Positions 40,176 through 49,002 of a stretch of DNA of 64,000 bases are shown piece by piece. Every line of letters begins with the position of its first letter. Position 1 is the first letter of the stretch. Origin of the DNA: Xanthomonas sp. F10. GTDB taxonomy: Bacteria; Pseudomonadota; Gammaproteobacteria; Xanthomonadales; Xanthomonadaceae. Position numbers and translations under genes: made by a program. The notes below the pieces were generated by a model. It was not told where the DNA came from. It made no database searches and saw only the letters and a list, made by a program, of their open reading frames with translations. The DNA lies in NCBI RefSeq assembly GCF_014206815.1, contig NZ_JACHNP010000001.1, forward strand, positions 1 to 64,000. Reading direction: 5' to 3'.

Positions 40176-41060
40176 ATGGATCTCAACGCGGTGCGCATGC
40201 TGGTGCGCGTGGCCGAAGCGCGCAGTTTCACCATCGCCGCCGGCCAGCTCGGCGTCAGTCAATCGGGGCTGTCCCGCGCGATCGGCAGGCTGGAAGCGAC
40301 ACTGGGGGTCAAGCTGCTGCAGCGCACGACCCGCAACGTCGGGCTGAGCCCGGACGGGCGCCAGTTCGTCGAGCAGGTAGCGCCGCTGCTGGGCGGGCTG
40401 GACGAGGCCGAGCGGCAACTGGCGGATCGCTCTTGCACGCCGTCCGGCACGCTCAGGATCAGCGCGCCGTCGATGTTCGGCCGCAAGGTGCTGGTGCCGC
40501 TGCTGGCCCCATTGCTGGCGCAGCATCCGCAGCTACGCGTGGAGACCGTGCTCAGCGACCGCCTGGTCGATCTGGTCGAGGAAGGCTTCGACGCGGCACT
40601 GCGCACCGGCCCCATCGCCGACAGGCGCATCGTCGCGCGCCCGTTGCGGCCGCTACGCTGGGTGACCGTCGCCAGTCCCGCCTACCTGGCCGCACGCGGC
40701 GCGCCCACCGATCTCGAGACGCTGCGCGATCACGCCTGCCTGGCGATCCGCAATCCGCGCAGCGGGCGCCTGGTGAACTGGCAATTCCTGCAGGAGGGGC
40801 AACGCTGCGGATTCGCGCCGCCGGCGCGGATGGTGTTCGACCACGGTGACCCGCTGGTGGAAGGCGCCATCGCCGGCATGGGCATCGTGCAGGTGATGGA
40901 TTTCGCAGTGGCCGATGCACTGGCCGACGGACGCCTGCAACGTGTGCTGCAGGCCTTCGAAGGCCGCAGCCGCACGCTGTCGTTGATCTATCCGCCGTCG
41001 CGGCAACGCTCGGCCAAGCTGCACGTGTTGACGGAGGCCCTGCTGACCGGGAGCTGGTGA
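40176..41060 (+). CDS. LysR-family transcriptional regulator
   Basis: A 294-aa regulator with the N-terminal HTH (LNAVRMLVRVAEARSFTIAA then LGVSQSGLSRAIGRLEATLG, residues 3-48) and a C-terminal effector domain (GTLRISAPSMFGRKVLVPLL, FDAALRTGPIADRRIVARPL), most like the AaeR/DhcR-type aromatic-acid group. The start MDLNAVRMLV was chosen; two earlier ATGs (40131 and 40161) are in frame. It faces the MFS exporter gene and probably controls it. Confidence 0.9.
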   Translation: MDLNAVRMLVRVAEARSFTIAAGQLGVSQSGLSRAIGRLEATLGVKLLQRTTRNVGLSPDGRQFVEQVAPLLGGLDEAERQLADRSCTPSGTLRISAPSMFGRKVLVPLLAPLLAQHPQLRVETVLSDRLVDLVEEGFDAALRTGPIADRRIVARPLRPLRWVTVASPAYLAARGAPTDLETLRDHACLAIRNPRSGRLVNWQFLQEGQRCGFAPPARMVFDHGDPLVEGAIAGMGIVQVMDFAVADALADGRLQRVLQAFEGRSRTLSLIYPPSRQRSAKLHVLTEALLTGSW

Positions 41061-41133
41061 AGCCACTGCACCGCCGATGGCACGGCAATGCGCCGCGACG
41101 ACGATGCACGCCATGCGCATGCGGCCCGTCGCC

Positions 41134-41803
41134 CTATGCCAGCGTCGGCACCGGCATCCACGGAAACGCCTTGTAGCCCTGTACCTGCAGCCGAATACCC
41201 AGCGCGGCGACATCGGCCGCGATCGCCGCGGCGCGGCGACGGTCCAGTGCCTCGCCCACGGTCAACGGCCCGGCGCGGCACGCTGCCAGCGCCTGCCTGA
41301 TCGGACACTCCAGCAGGCGTGCGACCTGCTGCGCCACCGGCTTCAGGTGTTCGGGCGGGCAGCGCGCGAGCACCAGATCGAACGAGGCGAAGATGCCGGG
41401 GCCGACGCCCAGTGCACGGGCCGCCTCCCAGGCGTCCTCGTCCGCCTCGCCCAGGGCCTCGTCCACACCCTCCACCTGCAGGAACGCGTCGTACTCGGCG
41501 TAGTAGGCCAACGCCTGCGCGTAGTCCTGCAACGTGGACAGCGGGCATTGCCGCTTCTGCACATCCAGCACATCGGCGAACGTCGCCGGTTCCAGGTAGG
41601 GTGCCAGGCCCAGCGCGCGCCGCCGCCGGCACTGCGCCAGTGTCGTCGAACGCGGTGGCTTCGTCTGGCAGCAACCAGAAGCGCGCCTGCAGCGGATCCT
41701 CGCCAGTCGCATGCACCCAGCCGAACGCCTCGTGTATGTGGCCCTCGTCGTTGCAGGCGGCAAAGGCGTCCAGCGTCTCGCGCAGGCTCATCAGCGGGAT
41801 CAT
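41134..41803 (-). pseudogene. Frameshifted hypothetical gene (two frames of one protein)
   Basis: Two overlapping reading frames give one coherent protein. The first part (MIPLMSLRETLDAFAACNDE to TAFDDTGAVPAA) reads in one frame; then, inside a GCGGCGGCGCGCG stretch near 41620-41640, the continuation LGLAPYLEPATFADVLDVQK with the rest of the chain (DYAQALAYYAEYDAFLQVE) reads in the next frame. The total span is 670 bases, 3 x 223 + 1, so a single-base insertion would join them into about 222 aa. No family recognised; the acidic, soluble composition resembles small SMI1-type or immunity-like proteins. A real pseudogene or a sequencing error are both possible. Confidence 0.7.
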
Positions 41804-42176
41804 GTGTCGTCGGACAGGCAGTGGCAGCGCAGTCTACGTCAGGCTTGCGCCGGGGCCCATGCGGGACCATGACGGCACGCCGCCGGACCTCGCCAGGGTC
41901 GGCGCCAGGCGAGACCACCACGTCCGCCCATGCAGTTCGCGGCCGGTGCGCCGCCGCGATGCGTGCCAGTGCAGCGACGAGGCTGGGTTGGCGCACATGC
42001 GCCAACGATCGGCAACGCATCCGATCGCCACTGCGACCATTCGGCATGCCTCGACCGCAGCGACGCTCAGCATGCTGAAGCGGCGAGCGCCCATCTTCAC
42101 ATCAAGCTGAGCGCTGGCTGCGCACGCTCGGGCTGGACCGGTGCGCACCCGCGCCCCGCCCCGCACCGGACACCCC

Positions 42177-43064
42177 ATGCTCATCCGCCTCGGTTACGAG
42201 ATTCGCTATCGGTTCGCGCAAGCGACGCCGATGCTGGCGATGCTGGACATCCATGACAGCCGCCGCGACGACATCGTCGCCGCCACCGCCTTGCACAGCG
42301 CGCCGGCGGTACCGCTGCACAGCTATCGCGACGGCTTCGGCAATCGCTGCACGCGCCTGCTGGCGCCCGCCGGCACGCTGACCCTGCGTGCCGATGCGGT
42401 GGTGCGCGACAGCGGGCTGCCGGACCAGTACCGCTACGATGCGGCGCAGACGCCGGTGGAGCAGTTGCCCGACGACACCCTGGTGTATCTGCTCGGCAGC
42501 CGCTACTGCGAAACCGACCTGCTCAGCGGCATGGCCTGGGAGCTGTTCGGCGGCACGCCAACCGGCTGGGCGCGGGTGCAGGCGATCTGCGACTACGTGC
42601 ATGCGCACATCGCCTTCGGCTACGCCCACGCTTGCGCCACCAAGAGCGCCGCGCAGGCGTTGCAGGAAGGGCGCGGCGTGTGCCGCGACTTCGCGCATGC
42701 GGCCATCGCGCTGTGCCGCTGCATGAACATCCCGGCGCGCTACTGCACCGGCTATCTGGGCGACATCGGCGTCCCCGCCTTTGACGCGCCGATGGACTTT
42801 TCCGGCTGGTTCGAGGCCTTCCTCGACGGGCACTGGTACACCTTCGACGCGCGCCACAACCTGCCGCGCATCGGCCGGGTGCTGATCGCGCGCGGCCGCG
42901 ATGCCGCCGACGTGGCGATCAGCACCACCTTCGGCGACAACGTGCTCGAATCGTTCGTGGTGTGGACCGAGGAGACCACGCAGGCGCAGCTCGACGCGCG
43001 GCCCGCACCGCCAGGTGCGGTCGAGGCTGCCGGGTACGCGCCTGGCAACGTGCTGGCCTGCTGA
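42177..43064 (+). CDS. Transglutaminase-like protein
   Basis: A 295-aa protein with a Bact_transglu_N-type N-terminal domain (LIRLGYEIRYRFAQATPMLA) and a transglutaminase-like cysteine protease core: catalytic Cys in GVCRDFAHAAIALCRCMNIP, His in SGWFEAFLDGHWYTFDARHN (with the Asp of FDAR). Cytoplasmic, no signal peptide. Such proteins are common near ATP-grasp or alpha-E genes, but here it stands alone. The start MLIRLGYEIRY was preferred to an ATG 12 codons upstream. The 373 bases before it (41804-42176) hold nothing recognisable. Confidence 0.9.
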   Translation: MLIRLGYEIRYRFAQATPMLAMLDIHDSRRDDIVAATALHSAPAVPLHSYRDGFGNRCTRLLAPAGTLTLRADAVVRDSGLPDQYRYDAAQTPVEQLPDDTLVYLLGSRYCETDLLSGMAWELFGGTPTGWARVQAICDYVHAHIAFGYAHACATKSAAQALQEGRGVCRDFAHAAIALCRCMNIPARYCTGYLGDIGVPAFDAPMDFSGWFEAFLDGHWYTFDARHNLPRIGRVLIARGRDAADVAISTTFGDNVLESFVVWTEETTQAQLDARPAPPGAVEAAGYAPGNVLAC

Positions 43065-43127
43065 GCCGGAAACGGAGGCGCCGCACGGCGCCCCCTGCGT
43101 GAGCGCGCCGCGCAGGCGCGCGCGGAC

Positions 43128-44069
43128 TCAGGCGAAACCGTCGGTGGCGCGCACCAGCGCGTCGACGTTCTCCGCCTCGAACGCCGAATGGCCGGCCGCC
43201 GGCGTGATCTGCAGCGTCGCCTTCGGCCAGGCCTTGGCCAGGTCCCAGGCGTTGGCCAGCGGGCACACCACGTCGTAGCGGCCGTGCACGATCACCCCGG
43301 GGATGTCGGCGATGCGGTGCGCGTCGCGCAGCAACTGGTCCTCGACCTCGAAGAAGCCGCCGTTGACGAAGTAGTGGTTCTCGATGCGCGCGAACGCCAG
43401 CGCGAAGTGCGGGTCTTCGTGGCTGTCGACGAAATCGGCATCCACGTGCAGGAAGCTGGTCGCGCCTTCCCACACGCTCCAGGCCTTGGCCGCGGCCAGG
43501 CGGGTGGCCTCGTCGTCGCTGGTCAGGCGCCGGTGGAAGGCCGAGATCAGGTCGGCGCGCTCCACCGGCGGGATCGCCGCGACGTAGTGCTCCCAGGCAT
43601 CGGGGAACAGGCGGCTGGCACCTTCCTGGTAGAACCACTCCAGCTCCCAGCGGCGCAGCATGAAGATGCCGCGCAGCACCAGCTCGGTGACGCGCTGCGG
43701 ATGCGTCTGCGCGTAGGCCAGCGCCAGGGTCGAGCCCCAACTGCCGCCGAACACCTGCCAGCGCTCGATGCCCAGGTGCGTGCGCAGCCGCTCGATGTCG
43801 GCGACCAGGTCCCAGGTGGTGTTGTCGACCAGGTCGGCATGCGGCGTGGAGCGGCCGGAACCGCGCTGGTCGAACAGCACGATGCGGTACTTGGCCGGGT
43901 CGTGGAAGCGGCGCATCTTCGCGTTGCAGCCGCCGCCGGGACCACCATGCAGCAGCACCACCGGCTTGCCGTGCGGATTGCCGCACTGTTCGTAGGACAG
44001 GGTATGCCGTGCGTCCACCGGCAACATGCCGCTGTCGAACGGCTCGATCTCGGGATACAGCGTGCGCAT
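43128..44069 (-). CDS. pip: Proline iminopeptidase
   Basis: Removes N-terminal proline from peptides. The 313-aa alpha/beta-hydrolase matches the well-studied X. campestris enzyme in length; the nucleophile Ser110 is in GGSWGSTLA, the oxyanion loop is HGGPGGG, and the late Asp (GRYDVVCP) and His (AAGHSAFE) fall at about residues 266 and 294 as in that enzyme. It lies downstream of the T4SS effector gene on the same strand with about 120 bases between. Confidence 0.95.
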   Translation of the reverse strand: MRTLYPEIEPFDSGMLPVDARHTLSYEQCGNPHGKPVVLLHGGPGGGCNAKMRRFHDPAKYRIVLFDQRGSGRSTPHADLVDNTTWDLVADIERLRTHLGIERWQVFGGSWGSTLALAYAQTHPQRVTELVLRGIFMLRRWELEWFYQEGASRLFPDAWEHYVAAIPPVERADLISAFHRRLTSDDEATRLAAAKAWSVWEGATSFLHVDADFVDSHEDPHFALAFARIENHYFVNGGFFEVEDQLLRDAHRIADIPGVIVHGRYDVVCPLANAWDLAKAWPKATLQITPAAGHSAFEAENVDALVRATDGFA

Positions 44070-44190
44070 GGCGCCTCCTGCGGGAAAACCGCGATTCTAC
44101 CCATGCGCGCCACGATCAGCGGCGCTGATCAGCAAACGGCCGGCCGCGAAGGGGCCCGGCACAGCGCCGACCGGTCACGCGGGATCGGGA

Positions 44191-46299
44191 CTAACCGAGA
44201 ACCGACGCGCTTCTGCCGTGCGCGTCCTGCTGCCGCTGCTGCGCTTCCATGGCCACGTGCTGCTCACGCTGCTGATTGAACGCCTGCGCCCGCTGTACCG
44301 TCTCGTGCATCGGTGCAGCCGCCTGCGCCACGTCCGTGGCGGCGCGAAAGCCAGGCGTGGTACCGGACACCCACAGCGTGTCGCCGGCCATCTGCACCCG
44401 GTCGATCTTGTCCGCGCCCACGATGCCGGCTTGCTTGGCGCCGAGCATCGCCTGCGCGACGTGCGCATCGTCGATATGCGCCGGCACGTCCTTGCGGATA
44501 CGCGCGAACATGGCCTGATCGGACGCAGACAGCGCGCCGAGATTCTGCGCACGATCGGTTGCGTGTGCGGCCGACGGTGCCGCCTGGACGCTGGAAGCCG
44601 GCGGCGTCGACGCGCCATGCGGATGCGTCGCGGCAGGCGTCTGCGGATGCGGCTGCGCGGACGCAGGGGCCGGCGTGCCGCGCTGGAACCATTGCCCAGG
44701 ATGGGTCAGCGTGTCGTAGGCCTGGCCCGCCGCGTGCTTGGCCGCATCGATGCCCTGCGTGGCGGTCTGTCTTGCGGTTTCGTACGCCTGCGTGCCGACC
44801 CGTGCGGCGCTGTCGGCCGCTTGCGAGATCGCGTGTCTGGTCGCGGCGTAGGTGTGCGTCACCGCGCGTTCGGCCCGCTCAACCCCATCGGAGACCGCCT
44901 GCTTGCCGAGCTGATACGTTTGTGTGGCGGCTTGCGCCGCAACCCGCGCGCCATCGTAGGCATTGACGATGTGATTGGCGACGTTGGCCACGCCCGCCTG
45001 GAAGCGAGGATCATGGATGCGTTCCACCACGGCGTCGGCAGCCGCATGCGCGCCTCGCTCCACGGCGCTTTTTGCCGATTCCAGTCCACCGCCTACCCAA
45101 CGTGCCGCCGCATCCGCACCCCGGCCGTGCAGGCGGGCGGCTTCGCCCACCACATGCCCAGCCAGCGGCGCAACCGGGATGAACGGTGCGGTAAAGCGGC
45201 CACCCTCACGCGCCACCGCGGCTATGCGCTCGTCCAATGCCTGCACGTAGCGGCCGCTGGAACGCACCGCATCGGCACTGGATTGCAAGCCGTGCTGCAC
45301 GCCCTGCACGATACCGCTGCCTTCGATCCGGTCACGGATAGGCTGATCGGCATGCAAGGTCAGGTATTCGTTCACTTGCCGCTGGACTCCGGGAGGCAGC
45401 AGGCGCTGGCCATCGCCTGCTTGCATCTGCCGCAGCGCCAGCGACAGTTCCCCGCGGTGTTGCGATACGTCGCTGCGGAAAGCTGCAATGGCCGCTTCAT
45501 GCTCCTCAGAGCGCTGCACCGCCTCTGCGAAGCGGGCGGGTTGCAGCATATTCTCCGGACTCTGGCTGCCAAAGTGCTGTTGGCCGCCATGATCATCCAG
45601 GCGCATCGCGATCAGCACGTTGGGCGGCGGCGCGCCGGCCGGCGCATCCAGATAGCGCCCCGCGCGAAGGCTCTGGATGTCGTCCTGGCTGGCCAGCGAC
45701 ACTACCTCGCCGATATGCGGGCTGGCCGCGCTCACCACATCGCCGGCCATGCGGTAATTGGTGAGTTGGCAGCCCGGTTGCGCCGGACCATCGATCAGCT
45801 GCGCCGCGCCATAGCCGTTGAAGGTGGCGCCGCGCAGGCCGTACTTGGCCGCCTCGAGTTCCGCCAGCGCCCCGCCGAGGGAATGGCCGGCAACCGAGAT
45901 CTGGTCACTGGGGATGCCGCGACTGGCTGCCTTGGCGAGCATGTCCGCGGTGAACGCATCGGCGGCGGCTTTTTGCGGATTGACATTGTCTCGCACCATC
46001 TTGGCGTCGACAGCAATGTCCTGCAGCGTGGTCAGCGCGTGGTCCCGCCTCTCCGCGCTGGTCGCCCCCGAAAACAGCGCTGGATCAGTGCCACGATAGG
46101 CGATGATGACGTCATGCGGCGCCGCCACGTTTTGATAGGCGGTCGCGTGAAAGCCGGTCGTCGGGTCGTTCGCATAACCGAAGACGGTATAGTCCTTGCC
46201 GTCCAGGGAAACGGCCTTCGACGTTTCGACATCACGCTGCGAGCGGTTGACATAGGCGTCGTTGGCCGCGTCGGCGCGCACCTGATCCATGTGGCTCAT
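44191..46299 (-). CDS. Putative T4SS lipase effector with XVIPCD domain (X-Tfe)
   Basis: A 702-aa toxin candidate. Residues 1-260 are a class-3-lipase/DUF2974-like hydrolase: YRGTDP (68-73), the nucleophile elbow GHSLGG with Ser140, Asp187 in GDVVS and a candidate His at 237 or 242. Residues 300-560 are Ala-rich helical repeats. The last 116 residues (587-702) match the XVIPCD, the signal read by VirD4 of the Xanthomonas killing T4SS: SASDQAMFARIRKDV, HIDDAHVAQAMLGAKQAGI, then IDRVQMAGDTLWV, and a Gln-rich tail. There is no signal peptide. It overlaps the upstream lipoprotein gene by ATGA; that gene is the likely immunity factor. The T4SS itself is not in the window. Confidence 0.88.
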   Translation of the reverse strand: MSHMDQVRADAANDAYVNRSQRDVETSKAVSLDGKDYTVFGYANDPTTGFHATAYQNVAAPHDVIIAYRGTDPALFSGATSAERRDHALTTLQDIAVDAKMVRDNVNPQKAAADAFTADMLAKAASRGIPSDQISVAGHSLGGALAELEAAKYGLRGATFNGYGAAQLIDGPAQPGCQLTNYRMAGDVVSAASPHIGEVVSLASQDDIQSLRAGRYLDAPAGAPPPNVLIAMRLDDHGGQQHFGSQSPENMLQPARFAEAVQRSEEHEAAIAAFRSDVSQHRGELSLALRQMQAGDGQRLLPPGVQRQVNEYLTLHADQPIRDRIEGSGIVQGVQHGLQSSADAVRSSGRYVQALDERIAAVAREGGRFTAPFIPVAPLAGHVVGEAARLHGRGADAAARWVGGGLESAKSAVERGAHAAADAVVERIHDPRFQAGVANVANHIVNAYDGARVAAQAATQTYQLGKQAVSDGVERAERAVTHTYAATRHAISQAADSAARVGTQAYETARQTATQGIDAAKHAAGQAYDTLTHPGQWFQRGTPAPASAQPHPQTPAATHPHGASTPPASSVQAAPSAAHATDRAQNLGALSASDQAMFARIRKDVPAHIDDAHVAQAMLGAKQAGIVGADKIDRVQMAGDTLWVSGTTPGFRAATDVAQAAAPMHETVQRAQAFNQQREQHVAMEAQQRQQDAHGRSASVLG

Positions 46300-46892
46300 G
46301 GGATGACATCCTTGACGACGACGGTGACGAGAAAGTACGCATCTGGATGTTGCGAGACTTCAGGGTCTTCAGCAGTCAGGGTCTGCGCACCATAGCGCGC
46401 GGCGGCGCGGTCGCCGTACAAGCTCTTCTTGAAATAACTCGTCTGCAGGCCGTCGCGCAGGAGGGTATTCAACGTGTGGCTCCAGTTGAACCTGACTCCC
46501 GTGGCGACTGCCGTGATGCCCACACTGGTCACGTCCCAGTGGCATACGCCAAGCTTGTAGTAATCCTCGTCCTGCAAGGCGTCGCGGTAGAAATATCCTT
46601 TCCACGTGTGTTCGTCCACGCGAGCCATTTCAATGTCGATGCCAATGTTGGGGACATCCTGCTGGCCGAGGAATGAGTCCATCGGCAAGCATTTCTTGTT
46701 GACCACGTCATATCCGATGTAACCCGCGATCGAATCCCACGGTCCGGGAGCCTGCGACGTAGCGATGACTTCGTAGCGCTTGACCGGGTGTGGATTCTTC
46801 GCGGGGTCTTTCGGGCTGCCGTGTGTCATGGAACATCCTGCCGTCAGGGTTATGGAGAGGGTGAATGCAGCCAGGGCAATTCGGGTTTTCAT
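46296..46892 (-). CDS. Lipoprotein, predicted immunity protein for the lipase (X-Tfi)
   Basis: A 198-aa lipoprotein with the lipobox LTAGC (Cys20, Ser at +2, so outer-membrane sorting is expected). The mature part has four further Cys residues at most and mixed beta-type sequence (ARVDEHTWKGYFYRDALQDE, VRFNWSHTLNTLL) with no recognised domain. The gene is immediately upstream of the effector and overlaps it by ATGA, the standard order for Xanthomonas T4SS effector/immunity pairs, whose immunity proteins are usually periplasmic lipoproteins. Function is inferred from context. GC content is lower than in the flanking housekeeping genes. Confidence 0.8.
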   Translation of the reverse strand: MKTRIALAAFTLSITLTAGCSMTHGSPKDPAKNPHPVKRYEVIATSQAPGPWDSIAGYIGYDVVNKKCLPMDSFLGQQDVPNIGIDIEMARVDEHTWKGYFYRDALQDEDYYKLGVCHWDVTSVGITAVATGVRFNWSHTLNTLLRDGLQTSYFKKSLYGDRAAARYGAQTLTAEDPEVSQHPDAYFLVTVVVKDVIP

Positions 46893-47203
46893 GCGGGCAC
46901 TCTACGCCGCAGCCGTCAGGGACGGCAACGCGCTGGCAGCGCGGCGCTCCAGCCTGACCGCCTCTTCCAGCGCCCACGGAAGACGGTCGCGCCACCGCAC
47001 CTCATCGCAAACCATATTCAATGCCAGGCGGGGAGCGCGGCGCTTCAATAATGCGCGACTGAGCGCTCCACACTGACCCGCAGCGAATGCGGCACGGCGT
47101 TGCCGAGCCGGTGGATGACCGCGTTGTCTACGCATAGCGCCACGCCGACACCCGGGCTGGCGGGTGCAGCGCAGTGCGGAATTCCCATGGGATGGCTGCG
47201 GGC

Positions 47204-48037
47204 TTACGCCGCCAGCCACTGCCCAAGCGTGACCCGATCGCGCGCTTCCAGGTCCTGGTGGGTCGCCACCTCCACGAAGCCGGCCGCCTCCAGCAGCGCG
47301 CGTACCGCCGGGCCTTGGTCCCAGCCGTGTTCCAGCAGCAGCCAGCCACCGGGCAGCAGATGCGGCGGCGCGTCTGCGACGATCCGGCGCAGATCGTCCA
47401 GGCCATCGGGACCGGACGCCAGCGCACTGGCCGGTTCGTAGCGCAGGTCGCCCTGCTGCAGGTGCGGGTCGTCGGCGGCGATGTACGGCGGGTTGCTGGC
47501 GATCAGGTCGAAGCGCTGCCCGGCCAGCGGTGCCAGCCAGGCGCCGTGGACGAAGGCGACGTTATCCAGGCCGTGCGCATGCGCATTGGCCTGCGCCACC
47601 GCCAGGGCGGCTGCACTGAGGTCGGTGGCCGTCACCTGCGCCTGCGGGCGTTCGCTGGCCAGGGCCAGGGCGATGGCGCCGCTGCCGGTGCCGAGGTCGG
47701 CGACACGCCGGCCCGGCGCCGCATCCAGCCGCTCCAGCGCCAGTTCCACCAGCCGCTCGGTGTCCGCGCGCGGGATCAGCGTGGCCGGCCCGACCGCTAG
47801 GTCCAGGGTCCAGAAGCCGCGCCGGCCGGTCAGGTAGGCCACCGGCTCACCCTGCGCACGCCGCGCCAGCAGCGCCTGGAACCCAGCGACCACGGCCTCG
47901 GCCAGCGGCTCGCGGGCGTGCGCGAACAACCACGCGCGATCGCGTTGCAGGGCGTGCAGCAGCAAGGCTTCGGCGTCGCCGCGTTTGACCTGGAGGCAGG
48001 CCGCGCGCAGCAGGGACTCGGGGGTAGGCGCATTCAT
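47204..48037 (-). CDS. prmC: Release-factor glutamine methyltransferase
   Basis: Methylates the Gln of the GGQ motif in RF1 and RF2. The 277-aa protein has an N-terminal helical domain and a Rossmann methyltransferase core: SAM loop [13 protein letters not shown] and the catalytic NPPY in [13 protein letters not shown]. The start [10 protein letters not shown] was chosen over a frame open 23 codons upstream. It is not next to prfA (9.2-10.3 kb). The 311 bases downstream (46893-47203) hold no supportable gene. Confidence 0.95.
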   Translation of the reverse strand: MNAPTPESLLRAACLQVKRGDAEALLLHALQRDRAWLFAHAREPLAEAVVAGFQALLARRAQGEPVAYLTGRRGFWTLDLAVGPATLIPRADTERLVELALERLDAAPGRRVADLGTGSGAIALALASERPQAQVTATDLSAAALAVAQANAHAHGLDNVAFVHGAWLAPLAGQRFDLIASNPPYIAADDPHLQQGDLRYEPASALASGPDGLDDLRRIVADAPPHLLPGGWLLLEHGWDQGPAVRALLEAAGFVEVATHQDLEARDRVTLGQWLAA

Positions 48038-48160
48038 CGCTGTCACGATGACGCAGCGGGCGCGGAAAAGCCAACGTGGTAGAAGAGAGCAACGCCTAAG
48101 CGCCATGGGCGGCTGGCGCCATCGTGCGGCAGTGCAGCAAAGAGCCAGGCTTGGAAATCG

Positions 48161-48197
48161 ATAGAGGAAACCTATCTATTTAATTCCATCAATCGAT
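48161..48197 (+). promoter_or_regulatory. OxyR-type binding site upstream of ahpC
   Basis: The sequence fits the OxyR four-element pattern with seven-base spacing: ATAG (48161-48164), N7, CTAT (48172-48175), N7, ATTC (48183-48186, two of four), N7, CGAT (48194-48197, three of four). It ends exactly at the -35 box of the ahpC promoter, the expected position for an activator touching RNA polymerase. The oxyR gene is 2.5 kb downstream. Confidence 0.85.
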
Positions 48198-48226
48198 TTG
48201 AGGGATCTATCGGCGCCCCCTATCAT
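48198..48226 (+). promoter_or_regulatory. ahpC promoter
   Basis: TTGAGG (48198-48203, four of six matches to -35) and TATCAT (48221-48226, five of six to -10) with 17 bases between. It lies directly behind the OxyR site and 47 bases before the ahpC start codon, which has GAGGAAAC just upstream. Confidence 0.85.
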
Positions 48227-48273
48227 GAGCCTCGTTCCATCCCCCGACCCTATTGCAACCACGAGGAAACTCC

Positions 48274-48840
48274 ATGTCGTCTTTGATCAACACCCAGGTC
48301 CAGCCGTTCAAGGCCAACGCCTACCGCAACGGCGAATTCATCGAAGTCACCGACGCGGACCTGAAGGGCAAGTGGTCGGTGCTGATCTTCATGCCGGCCG
48401 CCTTCACCTTCAACTGCCCCACCGAAGTGGAAGACGCCGCCGAGCATTACGCCGAGTTCCAGAAGATCGGCGCCGAGGTCTACATCGTCACCACCGATAC
48501 CCATTTCTCGCACAAGGTGTGGCACGAGACTTCGCCGGCGGTGGGCAAGGCCCAGTTCCCGCTGGTCGGCGACCCGACCCACCAGCTCACCCGCGCCTTC
48601 GGCGTGCACATCGAGGAAGAAGGCCTGGCCCTGCGCGGCACCTTCGTGATCAACCCGGAAGGCGTGATCAAGACCCTCGAGATCCACGACAATGCGATCG
48701 CGCGCGACGTCACCGAGACCCTGCGCAAGCTCAAGGCCGCGCAGTTCGTCGCCTCGCATCCGGGCGAGGTGTGCCCGGCCAAGTGGAAGGAAGGCGAGAA
48801 GAGCCTGAAGCCGTCGCTGGACCTGGTCGGCAAGATCTAA
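48274..48840 (+). CDS. ahpC: Alkyl hydroperoxide reductase subunit C
   Basis: A 188-aa typical 2-Cys peroxiredoxin that reduces H2O2, organic peroxides and peroxynitrite. The peroxidatic Cys48 is in FTFNCPTEV and the resolving Cys167 in GEVCPAKW; GGLG-type and YF motifs for over-oxidation sensitivity are absent. GAGGAAAC before ATG fixes the start. It has its own OxyR promoter and is followed by a 15-bp stem-loop and then ahpF, so it can be made in excess over ahpF. Confidence 0.97.
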   Translation: MSSLINTQVQPFKANAYRNGEFIEVTDADLKGKWSVLIFMPAAFTFNCPTEVEDAAEHYAEFQKIGAEVYIVTTDTHFSHKVWHETSPAVGKAQFPLVGDPTHQLTRAFGVHIEEEGLALRGTFVINPEGVIKTLEIHDNAIARDVTETLRKLKAAQFVASHPGEVCPAKWKEGEKSLKPSLDLVGKI

Positions 48841-48882
48841 GCCGCCCTCGCTCCCATCTCCGCCTGCTGGCGGGGGTGGGGG

Positions 48883-48925
48883 TGAACCGCAGCCGGCATC
48901 GCGCGCCGGCGCCGGCTGCGGTTCA
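48883..48925 (+). other. 15-bp perfect stem-loop between ahpC and ahpF
   Basis: TGAACCGCAGCCGGC (48883-48897) pairs perfectly with GCCGGCTGCGGTTCA (48911-48925) around a 13-base GC-rich loop, which could itself pair further. No T-run follows, so it is probably a 3' stabiliser or partial attenuator that gives more ahpC than ahpF mRNA. The hairpin is read directly; the role is inferred. Confidence 0.65.
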
Positions 48926-49002
48926 TCCCTCCTCCCTTGTTCGCGGCGCACTGCCCTGGCAGTTCGCCTCCCCCTCGTTTTGCCCAACGTCAGGAGTCCG
49001 CC

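Noticed and set aside
44114-44130. GATCAGCGGCGCTGATC palindrome downstream of the effector gene
   Set aside because: It has almost no loop and no T-run, so it is not a terminator; no regulator can be assigned.
46902-47219. Minus-strand open frame of 105 codons between the immunity gene and prmC
   Set aside because: No start signal or similarity seen, and it overlaps the prmC 3' end; the 311-base gap is left unassigned.
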